Assembly: GCF_000010085.1 (NCBI RefSeq)
Contig: NC_007712.1
Coordinates: 372,001-436,000 of the forward strand
Direction of reading: 5' to 3'
Length of the DNA stretch: 64,000 nt
Source of the DNA: Sodalis glossinidius str. 'morsitans'
GTDB taxonomy: Bacteria; Pseudomonadota; Gammaproteobacteria; Enterobacterales; Enterobacteriaceae
Positions within the stretch are counted from its first letter, which is position 1. The number at the start of each line of letters is the position of its first letter. The translations under genes and the position numbers were made by a program. The notes below the pieces were generated by a model. The model was not told the origin of the DNA. It saw only the letters and a list, made by a program, of their open reading frames with translations, and ran no database searches. Shown in pieces: positions 17,816 through 26,197 of the stretch.

Positions 17816-18880
17816 TTAATTTGAAGCCGGGTACTCCTGAATGGTGACTTCCACCGTCAATTTCTTGCCGTTACGCAGGATCTCGACCGGTATGCGAGAG
17901 CCGGGACGAATTTCCGCCACCTGATCCATCGTTTCAATGGCGGAGATGGCCGGTTTGTGGTTGACGCTCAGGATGACATTCTCCACCTGAATGCCGGCTT
18001 GTGCCGCCGGTCCGCCGGGGGTCACTTCGTTGACGATGATGCCCTGAATGCGATCGAGGCCGCCGCCATTATGCATGGGCGCTACTTCACGGCCGCCGAT
18101 ACCGATATAACCGCGGATCACCCGGCCATCGCAAATCAATTTGTTCATCACCTTGGTGGCCAGCTCGGTAGGAATGGCAAAACCGATGCCTTCTGGAGTT
18201 TCGCCGTTGTTGCTCTTATCGAACGATAGGGTATTGATCCCTACCAGTTCGCCCAGCGTGTTAATCAGCGCGCCGCCGGAGTTGCCGTGATTGATGGACG
18301 CGTCAGTCTGCAGGAAATTTTGCCGCCCGGAGGGGCTAAGGCCGATGCGGCCGGTGGCGCTGATGATGCCTTGGGTTATGGTCTGTCCCAAATTGTAGGG
18401 ATTACCGATGGCCATGACGACGTCGCCGATGTGAGGCTGCCGGTTGGGATTGATGGGAATCACCGGCAGGTTGCTGGCGTCGATTTTCAGCACCGCCAGA
18501 TCGGTCAGGCTGTCCGAACCGACCAGCAGCGCTTCATAGACCCGGCCATCCTGTAGTGCGACGATGATCTGCTCGGCATCGTTGATGACATGTTTGTTGG
18601 TTAGCAGGTAGCCTTTTTGATTCATAATCACGCCAGAGCCCAGCGTGCGGATTTCCAGCTGATTGTGGGCGCTGCTGTTCATGCTGCGGTTATAGACATA
18701 GACCACCGCCGGCGCGGCGCGGCGCACCCCCTGGTTGTAACTGACGGGCTGTTCGCTATCGCTATTATCGGCGGGGTGCAATAACTGGCCGGTCGTGGAG
18801 CGAAGCGTAGGCACCAGTACCAGCAACAGGGCTGCGACAATGAAACCGATTATCACGGCACGAAGCAACTTTAGGAGCAT
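17816..18880 (-). CDS. degS: DegS, inner-membrane stress-sensing protease
   Basis: 354 residues from the internal ATG at 18880 (MLLKLLRAVIIGFIVAALLLVL), with an AGGAG-type site; the longer frame would add 39 unlike residues. One N-terminal membrane anchor, then a trypsin-like domain with His (TNKHVIND), Asp (LTDLAVLKI) and Ser (GNSGGALINTLGE), and one PDZ domain. It senses unfolded porins and cleaves RseA to release sigma-E. Intact. Confidence 0.96.
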   Translation of the reverse strand: MLLKLLRAVIIGFIVAALLLVLVPTLRSTTGQLLHPADNSDSEQPVSYNQGVRRAAPAVVYVYNRSMNSSAHNQLEIRTLGSGVIMNQKGYLLTNKHVINDAEQIIVALQDGRVYEALLVGSDSLTDLAVLKIDASNLPVIPINPNRQPHIGDVVMAIGNPYNLGQTITQGIISATGRIGLSPSGRQNFLQTDASINHGNSGGALINTLGELVGINTLSFDKSNNGETPEGIGFAIPTELATKVMNKLICDGRVIRGYIGIGGREVAPMHNGGGLDRIQGIIVNEVTPGGPAAQAGIQVENVILSVNHKPAISAIETMDQVAEIRPGSRIPVEILRNGKKLTVEVTIQEYPASN

Positions 18881-18926
18881 GGGACTCGCAGGGATAGTGG
18901 AAAATAGCGGCAGGATAGCACGAGTT

Positions 18927-18960
18927 AAACGGACACCGCAGCGCCGGCGTCCGTTTTTTA
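18927..18960. terminator. hairpin between degQ and degS, likely degQ terminator
   Basis: ACGGAC at 18929-18934 pairs with GTCCGT at 18949-18954 around a GC-rich centre, six bases beyond the degQ stop. The T tract is longer on the plus strand; in the degQ direction the hairpin is followed by TTTAAC. Confidence 0.5.
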
Positions 18961-18965
18961 AATGC

Positions 18966-20336
18966 TTAGCGCAATAACAGGTAAATATCCGCGTCACCGC
19001 GCACGATGTTCAGCGCCATGACCGCCGGTTTGGCCTCCAGCACTTTACGCAGCTGCGCGACGCTTTGTACCCGTTCGCGGTTCAAACCGACAATCACATC
19101 GCCCTTTTGCAGACCGATTGCGGCGGCGGGGGAGTCTTTCACCACTTCCTCCACCTGAACGCCCTTGGTGCCATTTTTCAGTTGGCCATTGCTGAGGGAA
19201 GCCCCTTGTAGCGCCTGGGTGAGGATCTCTTCGCTTGTGGTGGCGGATGCGTTGTCATCCAGGACCACCGAGGCCGTTTGCACTTTGCCGTTGCGCAGCA
19301 GGCCAAGCTTGACGGTTTTACCGGGTGCGGTAGTACCGACCTTCACCCGCAGTTCGGCGAAACTCTGAATCGGTTTGCCTTCCACCGAAACAATGATATC
19401 GCCGGCTTTGATACCGGCTTTGGCGGCGGCGGAATTCGGCAGCACTTCGCTGACGAAGGCGCCACTCTGAGCATCGATATTGAAGGCTTTGGCAATATCG
19501 GCGGTCAGCTCGGTGCCTTTGATACCCAATTGACCGCGTTTGACTTCGCCATATTCAATTAATTGCTGACTCAAGTTTTTGACGATATTGCTGGGGATAG
19601 CGAAGCCGATACCGATGTTACCACCCCCCGGTGCCAGAATGGCGGTATTGATACCAATCAGCTCGCCGTTAAGATTGACCAGCGCGCCGCCGGAATTGCC
19701 GCGGTTAATGGACGCATCGGTCTGGATGAAGTTTTCCAGGCCTTCCAGATTGAGGCCGCTGCGGCCCAGAGCGGAAACAATACCGGACGTGGCGGTCTGG
19801 CCGAGACCGAACGGATTGCCTACCGCGACGGCAAAATCGCCGACTTTCAGCGTATCGGAGTCGGCCATGGTCACCTCGCTGAGGTTTTTCGGCGCAGGCA
19901 ATTGCAATAGCGCCAGATCGGTCTGCTCATCGTGCCCCACCAGCTTGGCATCGAATTCACGGCCGTCATTAAGCTGCACTTTAATCTTGTCTGCGCCGTT
20001 GACCACGTGATTATTGGTAATTACATAGCCTTTTGCGGCGTTGATGATGACCCCTGAACCCAACCCTTCAAACGGGCGCGATCCACCGTTACCGCCCGGG
20101 GTGTCGGGCCCGAAGAAATATTTGAACTCCTTGGGTAGTGCGGGACGTCGGACCGGTTGGGAGCCTTCGACGTGAACGCTTACTACCGCTGGCAGAACTT
20201 TAGTCAGCATGGGCGCCAGGCTTGGCATGGATTGCCCCGCCACTTCGGCCGGCAGCGCCGCCTGCGGCGCCGAAAAAGGAATCAGGCTCAGCCCGATGCT
20301 GAGTGCCAGTGCGCTGAAGAGTGGTGTCGTTTTCAT
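18966..20336 (-). CDS. degQ: DegQ, periplasmic protease/chaperone
   Basis: 456 residues: signal peptide (ALALSIGLSLIPFSAPQA), trypsin-like domain with His (VITNNHVVNGAD), Asp (QTDLALLQL) and Ser (RGNSGGALVNLNGE), then two PDZ domains (IIVSVEGKPIQSFAEL; VIVGLNRERVQSVAQL). It degrades or holds misfolded periplasmic proteins. degP is outside this window, so whether DegQ is the only HtrA soluble protease is unknown. Located upstream of degS as in E. coli. Confidence 0.97.
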   Translation of the reverse strand: MKTTPLFSALALSIGLSLIPFSAPQAALPAEVAGQSMPSLAPMLTKVLPAVVSVHVEGSQPVRRPALPKEFKYFFGPDTPGGNGGSRPFEGLGSGVIINAAKGYVITNNHVVNGADKIKVQLNDGREFDAKLVGHDEQTDLALLQLPAPKNLSEVTMADSDTLKVGDFAVAVGNPFGLGQTATSGIVSALGRSGLNLEGLENFIQTDASINRGNSGGALVNLNGELIGINTAILAPGGGNIGIGFAIPSNIVKNLSQQLIEYGEVKRGQLGIKGTELTADIAKAFNIDAQSGAFVSEVLPNSAAAKAGIKAGDIIVSVEGKPIQSFAELRVKVGTTAPGKTVKLGLLRNGKVQTASVVLDDNASATTSEEILTQALQGASLSNGQLKNGTKGVQVEEVVKDSPAAAIGLQKGDVIVGLNRERVQSVAQLRKVLEAKPAVMALNIVRGDADIYLLLR

Positions 20337-20482
20337 TGTAACCTTAACTCGCTCGTTTTCGTATCAGATACCCTGGTCCAGGCATCCGGTGATGGCATCA
20401 TAATCGCCATTATGACCCTGCCGGGAGGGGAAAAGTTCAGCCTGTGGGCGAGCCGATGCCGGCGCAGCCACGGGGCGGGACG

Positions 20483-20866
20483 TTATTTGCGCAAGCCGCT
20501 GGCGCTTTCCGGATAATCCCGCGGCTGCATTTCCGCCGGAATTTGGTCGTTGTCTGCTTCCGCTTCGGTGAGGCGATAGCGGAACGGATTATCTTCGCTG
20601 CGCTGGTTCGGCAGCAGACTATTGGAACTCTTGGCCATATGCTGATAGAGCTGACGGTAATCGTTGGCCATGTTGTCCAGCAGTTCTGCACTGCGGGCGA
20701 AATGGCTGGTCAACTCTTCGCGATACTTGTCCAGCTCGGCTTTGCTTTTTTCCAATTCGTGCTTAAGCGTTTGCTGCTGACACAGCTTACGGTTACCGAA
20801 ACGCATGGCGACCGCACCGATAATCATGCCCACTACTAATCCGATCAGCGCATATTCCCAGGCCAT
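20483..20866 (-). CDS. zapG: ZapG (YhcB), division/envelope growth membrane protein
   Basis: 127 residues: an N-terminal membrane helix with a GxxxG pattern (YALIGLVVGMIIGAVAMRF), a long coiled coil (TLKHELEKSKAELDKYREEL), and the conserved YRQLYQHMAKSSNSLLP. It interacts with the divisome and elongasome in enterics. It is divergent from zapE and upstream of degQ, as in E. coli. Confidence 0.95.
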   Translation of the reverse strand: MAWEYALIGLVVGMIIGAVAMRFGNRKLCQQQTLKHELEKSKAELDKYREELTSHFARSAELLDNMANDYRQLYQHMAKSSNSLLPNQRSEDNPFRYRLTEAEADNDQIPAEMQPRDYPESASGLRK

Positions 20867-21077
20867 AATGACTCCTATTTTTGACTTCGTTGTCCCGTAG
20901 GGTTTAATACACAGTTAGCTTCACTATAACCGGTAACGCGCCATCAGTGGAACCGGAGAATGTGACGACGGGTTACCAGCCGAGGCGCCGGGCTATTGTG
21001 TTCGGCCGCGCCGCTGTTTAGGATGTGCGGCAAGCGTTTTTTTAACCTTTCATTTTCATTCAGGGAACGTCAGCCAC

Positions 21078-22211
21078 ATGCAAGCCACTTCGCCGTTATC
21101 CCTTTATCAGCAGATGCTGGCGCAAGGGGAATATCAGCCAGATGACGTCCAGGCAGCCGCCATCGCCCGTCTGGACCAAATTCACCAGCAGTTGAGCGCG
21201 GCGCAAACCGCCGCTAGCGCCCCATCGGGCCTGCTCGGCCGGCTGGGCAAAAAATGGCTGGGCAAAAGCGAGCGCGCAACCGACGAACCGGTCCCGGGTT
21301 TATATATGTGGGGCGGGGTGGGCAGAGGCAAGACCTGGCTGATGGATTTATTTTACCGCAGCCTGCCCGGCGAGCGTAAACTGCGGCTGCATTTCCACCG
21401 CTTCATGCTGCGGGTGCATGAGGAGATGACGCGCCTGCAGGGCCACCAGGATCCGCTGGAGATCATTGCCGACGGCTTCAAGGCTGAGACCGACGTACTC
21501 TGTTTCGACGAATTCTTCGTGACCGATATTACCGACGCGATGCTGCTTGGCACGCTGATGCAGGCGCTGTTTGCGCGCGGGATTACGCTTGTGGCGACCT
21601 CGAACATTCCGCCGGATGATCTTTACCGCAACGGTCTGCAGCGCGCGCGCTTTCTGCCGGCTATCGAATTAATAAAACTCCACTGCGCAGTCATGAATGT
21701 GGATGCCGGCATTGATTACCGCCTGCGCACCCTGACGCAGGCCAATTTGTGGCTCCACCTCGGCAACGAGACCGACCGGGCGATGGCGCAGATGTTCAGC
21801 GCTCTGGCGGGGAGACACCTCGCCCTGGACGGCGATGCGCCGGCCCTGGAAATCAATCATCGCCCGTTGCCGACATTAGGCGTGACCGATGGCGTGGTGG
21901 CGTTGGATTTCGCCGAGTTATGCGGCGGTGCGCGCAGCCAAAACGACTATATTGTTCTCTCAGAACACTTTCACAGCGTTCTGCTGCATAATGTGCAGCC
22001 GATGGGCGGCGATCAGGAGAATACCGCCCGCCGCTTTTTGGCGCTGGTGGATGAGTTTTACGAACGGCACGTCAAGCTGGTGGTCGGCGCCAGCGTGCCG
22101 ATGTCGGCGTTGTATCAGGGACAGCTGCTGCGCTTCGAGTATCAGCGCTGCCTGTCGCGTTTGCAGGAAATGCAGAGCGAGGAGTACCTCAGACTGGCGC
22201 ATCAGCCTTGA
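21078..22211 (+). CDS. zapE: ZapE, division-associated AFG1-like ATPase
   Basis: 377 residues: Walker A WGGVGRGKTWLMDLF, Walker B VLCFDEFFVTDITDAML, sensor-like LVATSNIPPDDLYRNGLQRARF. AFG1/ZapE family, cytosolic, modulates Z-ring stability. Full length with start MQATSPLSLYQQMLAQG after CAGGGAACG. Intact. Confidence 0.96.
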   Translation: MQATSPLSLYQQMLAQGEYQPDDVQAAAIARLDQIHQQLSAAQTAASAPSGLLGRLGKKWLGKSERATDEPVPGLYMWGGVGRGKTWLMDLFYRSLPGERKLRLHFHRFMLRVHEEMTRLQGHQDPLEIIADGFKAETDVLCFDEFFVTDITDAMLLGTLMQALFARGITLVATSNIPPDDLYRNGLQRARFLPAIELIKLHCAVMNVDAGIDYRLRTLTQANLWLHLGNETDRAMAQMFSALAGRHLALDGDAPALEINHRPLPTLGVTDGVVALDFAELCGGARSQNDYIVLSEHFHSVLLHNVQPMGGDQENTARRFLALVDEFYERHVKLVVGASVPMSALYQGQLLRFEYQRCLSRLQEMQSEEYLRLAHQP

Positions 22212-22224
22212 TGACGTAAAAAAG

Positions 22225-22424
22225 GGTCGATCTTTGCCGACGACTTCTTCTATAATCTTGCGACCCCACGTTACATTGAGGTTTTTTCCCAAAACTTCAA
22301 TTGCGCCAGCAACTGCTACTCGAAGGGGTAGGTTTGCTGGACTGAAAGCCGTGTGAGCCTCATAACTGTTCATTGAAGCGTTTGGGTGTTCACCAACGTG
22401 TAACTTAAATTGGGTAAGCTTTTA
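22225..22424 (+). promoter_or_regulatory. rplM-rpsI promoter and 5' leader
   Basis: A perfect TATAAT stands at 22251-22256, but its -35 is weak; the nearest TTGCCG (22234-22239) is only 11-12 bases away. About 160 bases of leader separate it from rplM. In E. coli the L13 leader is the target of autogenous repression by L13/S9; the same role here is inference from position. Confidence 0.5.
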
Positions 22425-22853
22425 ATGAAAACTTTTACAGCAAAGCCGGAAACGGTCAAACGTGACTGGTATGTTGTCGACGCCGAAGGAAAAACCCTTG
22501 GCCGTCTTGCTACCGAACTGGCTCGTCGTCTGCGCGGCAAGCATAAAGCGGAATATACGCCGCATGTGGATACCGGTGATTATCTTATCGTTCTGAACGC
22601 TGACAAAGTGGCCGTTACCGGCAACAAGCGTAACGACAAGATTTACTATCACTACACCGGCCACGTCGGTGGTATCAAACAAGCGACCTTTGAAGAGATG
22701 ATTGCCCGCCGCCCTGAGCGTGTGATTGAAATCGCGGTTAAAGGCATGCTGCCAAAAGGCCCGCTGGGTCGTGCTATGTTCCGTAAACTGAAAGTTTACG
22801 CCGGTACCGAGCACAACCACGCGGCACAGCAACCGCAAGTTCTGGACATTTAA
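22425..22853 (+). CDS. rplM: Ribosomal protein L13
   Basis: 142 residues from the ATG at 22425 (MKTFTAKPETVKRDWYVVDA), the standard start; the longer frame adds five residues. Family core GRLATELARRLRGKHKAEYTPHVD and VKGMLPKGPLGRAMFRKLKVY. Assembly-initiating protein of the 50S subunit. Co-transcribed with rpsI (15-base gap). Confidence 0.98.
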   Translation: MKTFTAKPETVKRDWYVVDAEGKTLGRLATELARRLRGKHKAEYTPHVDTGDYLIVLNADKVAVTGNKRNDKIYYHYTGHVGGIKQATFEEMIARRPERVIEIAVKGMLPKGPLGRAMFRKLKVYAGTEHNHAAQQPQVLDI

Positions 22854-22868
22854 TCGGGATTATAGGCA

Positions 22869-23261
22869 ATGGCTGAAAATCAATATTACGGCACTGGTCG
22901 CCGCAAAAGCTCTTCCGCTCGCGTCTTCGTTAAGGCCGGCAGCGGCAACATCGTTATTAACCAGCGTAGTCTGGATCAGTACTTCGGTCGTGAAACCGCC
23001 CGCATGGTGGTTCGTCAGCCGCTGGAACTGGTCGACATGGTGGGCAAACTGGACCTGTACATCACCGTTAAGGGTGGCGGCATCTCCGGTCAGGCAGGCG
23101 CTATTCGCCACGGTATTACCCGTGCGCTGATGGAATATGACGAAACGCTGCGCGCGGATCTGCGCAAAGCCGGTTTCGTTACCCGTGACGCCCGTCAGGT
23201 TGAACGTAAGAAAGTCGGTCTGCGTAAAGCACGCCGTCGTCCGCAGTTCTCCAAACGTTAA
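22869..23261 (+). CDS. rpsI: Ribosomal protein S9
   Basis: 130 residues, the normal length. Begins MAENQYYGTGRRKSSSARVF and ends with the basic tail RKARRRPQFSKR whose terminal Lys-Arg contacts P-site tRNA. Intact. Confidence 0.98.
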   Translation: MAENQYYGTGRRKSSSARVFVKAGSGNIVINQRSLDQYFGRETARMVVRQPLELVDMVGKLDLYITVKGGGISGQAGAIRHGITRALMEYDETLRADLRKAGFVTRDARQVERKKVGLRKARRRPQFSKR

Positions 23262-23284
23262 TTCCCGCAGTTTTCACTGCAGCG

Positions 23285-23312
23285 AAAAGCCCGGACCCGT
23301 CCGGGCTTTTTT
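23285..23312 (+). terminator. rho-independent terminator after rpsI
   Basis: AAAGCCCGGAC and GTCCGGGCTTT form an 11-bp stem with a very short loop, followed by a T run, 24 bases after the rpsI stop. Confidence 0.9.
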
Positions 23313-23586
23313 ATTTATCGCGTCCTGACCCACCTGCAATATCAACCACAGCCCAGTTATTCACGCTGATTTGCCATATCGTGCCCCACAAAACAGGCAA
23401 AATCTGATAAACTAGCCAACGCTTATATGCCTGTTTACTTGGCTGGCGTTTTGTTTACCGGTTGCAAGCTTTCCGGCTCCGGTTGCAGCGGGCAAAGTGG
23501 GCTACGGGTCAACGGCGGACAAATCAGGAAAATAACCCTGGGTTAGGGTTATTCGCGGTATTTTCTCAATAAACTTGGAGGTTTTC

Positions 23587-24228
23587 ATGGCTGTCGCTGC
23601 CAACAAACGTTCGGTGATGACGCTGTTTTCCGGCACGACCGACATTTTCAGCCATCAAGTGCGCATCGTGCTGGCGGAAAAAGGGGTGAGTGTCGAAATT
23701 GAGCAGGTTGAGATGGATAATCTGCCGCAGGACCTGATTGACCTTAACCCTTACTGCACTGTGCCGACGCTGGTCGATCGCGAACTGACGCTTTACGAAT
23801 CCCGCATTATCATGGAATACCTGGATGAACGGTTCCCGCATCCGCCGTTGATGCCGGTATATCCGGTAGCACGTGGCACCAGCCGCCTGATGATGCACCG
23901 CATCGAGAACGATTGGTATACGCTGATGCGCAAAATCGAGCAAAGCAGCGGCAGCGAAGCGGACAACGCTCGTCGGCAGCTCCGTGAGGAACTGCTGGCC
24001 GTGGCGCCGGTATTTAATGAAGCGCCTTTCTTCATGAGCGAAGAGTTCAGCCTGGTGGATTGCTACCTGGCGCCGCTGCTGTGGCGTTTACCGCAGCTGG
24101 GTATTGAACTGGCCGGCGTGTGCGCCAAAGAGCTGAAAGGGTATATGACGCGCGTATTTGAACGCGATTCCTTCCTGGCCTCGCTGACCGAAGCCGAGCG
24201 CGAAATGCGCCTGCAGACGCGGGGGTAA
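23587..24228 (+). CDS. sspA: SspA, stringent starvation protein A
   Basis: 213 residues from the ATG at 23587 (MAVAANKRSVMTLFSG); the longer frame starts inside the AGGAGGT-like site (CTTGGAGG). Glutathione-S-transferase fold without catalytic activity (ESRIIMEYLDERFPHPPLMPV, FSLVDCYLAPLLWRLPQLG). It binds RNA polymerase and lowers H-NS during starvation. A 325-base gap after the rpsI terminator holds its promoter. Confidence 0.97.
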   Translation: MAVAANKRSVMTLFSGTTDIFSHQVRIVLAEKGVSVEIEQVEMDNLPQDLIDLNPYCTVPTLVDRELTLYESRIIMEYLDERFPHPPLMPVYPVARGTSRLMMHRIENDWYTLMRKIEQSSGSEADNARRQLREELLAVAPVFNEAPFFMSEEFSLVDCYLAPLLWRLPQLGIELAGVCAKELKGYMTRVFERDSFLASLTEAEREMRLQTRG

Positions 24229-24232
24229 TGGG

Positions 24233-24733
24233 ATGAAGGTGACTCAGCTTTCGCCGCGCCGGCCATACCTGCTGCAGGCTTTTTATGAATGGTTGCTTGA
24301 TAATCAGCTGACGCCGCATCTGGTGGTGGATGTCACCGTGGATGGCGTGATGGTGCCGATGGAATTTGCCTGTGACGGGCAAATCGTGCTGAATATCGCA
24401 CCGCGCGCCGTGGCGAATCTGACGCTGGACAACGACGACGTGCAGTTCAATGCCCGCTTTGGCGGTGTACCGCAGCAAGTGGTAGTGCCGATGGCGGCCG
24501 TACTGGCAATCTATGCCCGTGAAAACGGTGCCGGTACTATGTTTGAGCCTGAGGTGGCCTACGAGCAGCTGACGCTAGCGGACGATGACAGTGCTGAAGA
24601 GCCGGCAACGGAAACCGTCATGTCGGTGATCGATGTCGACTGGCCGGATAATGCGCAGGCTGACGATCCCGAGGACAAGCCGCCTTCGCCGCCGCGCGGC
24701 GGTGGCCGGCCATCATTGCGCGTGGTGAAGTAA
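24233..24733 (+). CDS. sspB: SspB, ClpXP adaptor
   Basis: 166 residues: SspB fold (PRRPYLLQAFYEWLLDNQLTP, GQIVLNIAPRAVANL, FGGVPQQVVVPMAAVLAIYAREN), a variable acidic linker, and the ClpX-binding tail GGGRPSLRVVK. It tethers ssrA-tagged substrates to ClpXP. It follows sspA by four bases. Intact. Confidence 0.97.
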   Translation: MKVTQLSPRRPYLLQAFYEWLLDNQLTPHLVVDVTVDGVMVPMEFACDGQIVLNIAPRAVANLTLDNDDVQFNARFGGVPQQVVVPMAAVLAIYARENGAGTMFEPEVAYEQLTLADDDSAEEPATETVMSVIDVDWPDNAQADDPEDKPPSPPRGGGRPSLRVVK

Positions 24734-24786
24734 GCACCCGCGGTGCCGGGGCGGCTTTTTTCTCGACTTAACGCAGAGGAGAGCGT

Positions 24787-26190
24787 TTACACTTCCAGAA
24801 AATTCATGATGCCTTCCGCCGCTTTCAGCGATAGCGGTGACCACCAGATCGGAGCCGAGTACCGCGTCACCGCCGGAGAAGATGTTTGGATTGCTGGTCT
24901 GGAAGGCGGCCGCGCCGTCTTCCGGTGCTATTATCCGGCCCTGACCGTCCAGCTCGACGCTGAAATCAGCCAGCCAGCTCATTGCGTGCGGGCGGAGGCC
25001 GAAGGCAACGACCACCGCATCGGCGTCAACAATATGCTCGGAGCGCCTGCGACGATTTCCGCGCGGCGATGGCCATGGGCATCCGGTGCGCCCATGGCGG
25101 TACGCACCATCTTCACGCCGCAGACCCGGCCATCGGCGCCCACTTCGATGTAGATTGAACATGAATTCCCCCCCTTCCTCGCGCGAGTTCTTCACTTCCC
25201 GGCGCGAACTCGGCATGTTTTCCTCATCGCGGCGATAGGCGCAGATAACCCGGCTGGCGCCGTGGCGAATCGAGGTGCGGACACAGTCCATAGCGGTATC
25301 GCTGCCGCCCAGCACCACCACGCGCTTGCCGCTCATGTTCACGTAGGGCGCGTCGGCGGGGTTACCAAAGCCCATCAGCTCGCGGGTATTGGACCAGAAA
25401 CGGCAAGGCGTCGTATACGCCGGGAGCGTCCTCGTTATCCAGCCCGCCGCGCATGGATTGATAGGTGCCGACGCCCAGAAAGACCGCATCGTATTCCCCC
25501 AGCAAATCGCTGAGCTGCACATCTCTACCGATTTCGGTATTCAGACGGAACTCGATGCCCATATCGCTGAAGATTTCGCGGCGCTTTATCATCACCTCTT
25601 TCTCAAGCTTAAAGGCGGGGATACCGAAAGTCAGCAGACCGCCAATTTCCGGATGACGGTCAAAGACAACCAGCCTGCACGCCGTTGCGCGCCAGAACAT
25701 CAGCACAGGCCAGTCCCGCGGCACCGGCGCCGACAATCGCCACCCGCTTGCCGGTGGGAACGACGTTGGCGACGCTCGGTTTCCAGCCCATCTAGATGGC
25801 TTTATCGTTAATATAACGCTCGATATTACCGATGGTGACGGCGCCGAATTCATCGTTCAGCGTGCAGGAGCCCTCGCACAGGCGGTCCTGCGGGCAAACC
25901 CGGTCGCACACTTCCGGCAGACTGTTGGTCTGGTGGGACAGTTCGGCCGCTTCGATAATCCGTCCCTCGTTGGCAAGCTTCAGCCAATTGGGAATGTAGT
26001 TATGTACCGGACATTTCCATTTATAGTAAGGGTTGCCGCAGGAGAGACAGCGGTCCGCCTGCGCTTTGGACTGCAAGTCAGAGAACGGCTCGTAGATTTC
26101 CACAAATTCAATTTTACGTACCTTCAGCGGCTTTTTCGGCGGATCCACACTCTGCAGGTCAATAAATTGATAAAAATTTTGACTCATCAT
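24787..26190 (-). pseudogene. gltD: gltD, glutamate synthase small subunit, pseudogene
   Basis: The N-terminal domain is readable from 26190 (MMSQNFYQFIDLQSVDPPKK), with the iron-sulfur cysteines CLSCGNPYYKWKCPVHNYIP (one expected Cys reads Tyr) and VCPQDRLCEGSCTLNDEFG. A TAG at 25792-25794 ends the frame just before MGWKPS. Further pieces (ERHPEIGG-like, FGIPAFKLEKEV, GEYDAVFLGVGTYQSMRGG, RVVVLGGSDTAMDCVRTSI, AYRRDEENMP, NIFSGGDAVLGSDLVVTAIAE, final GIMNFLEV) lie in different frames, so several indels are present. It was the NADPH-oxidising partner of GltB. Confidence 0.93.
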
Positions 26191-26197
26191 TAACCTC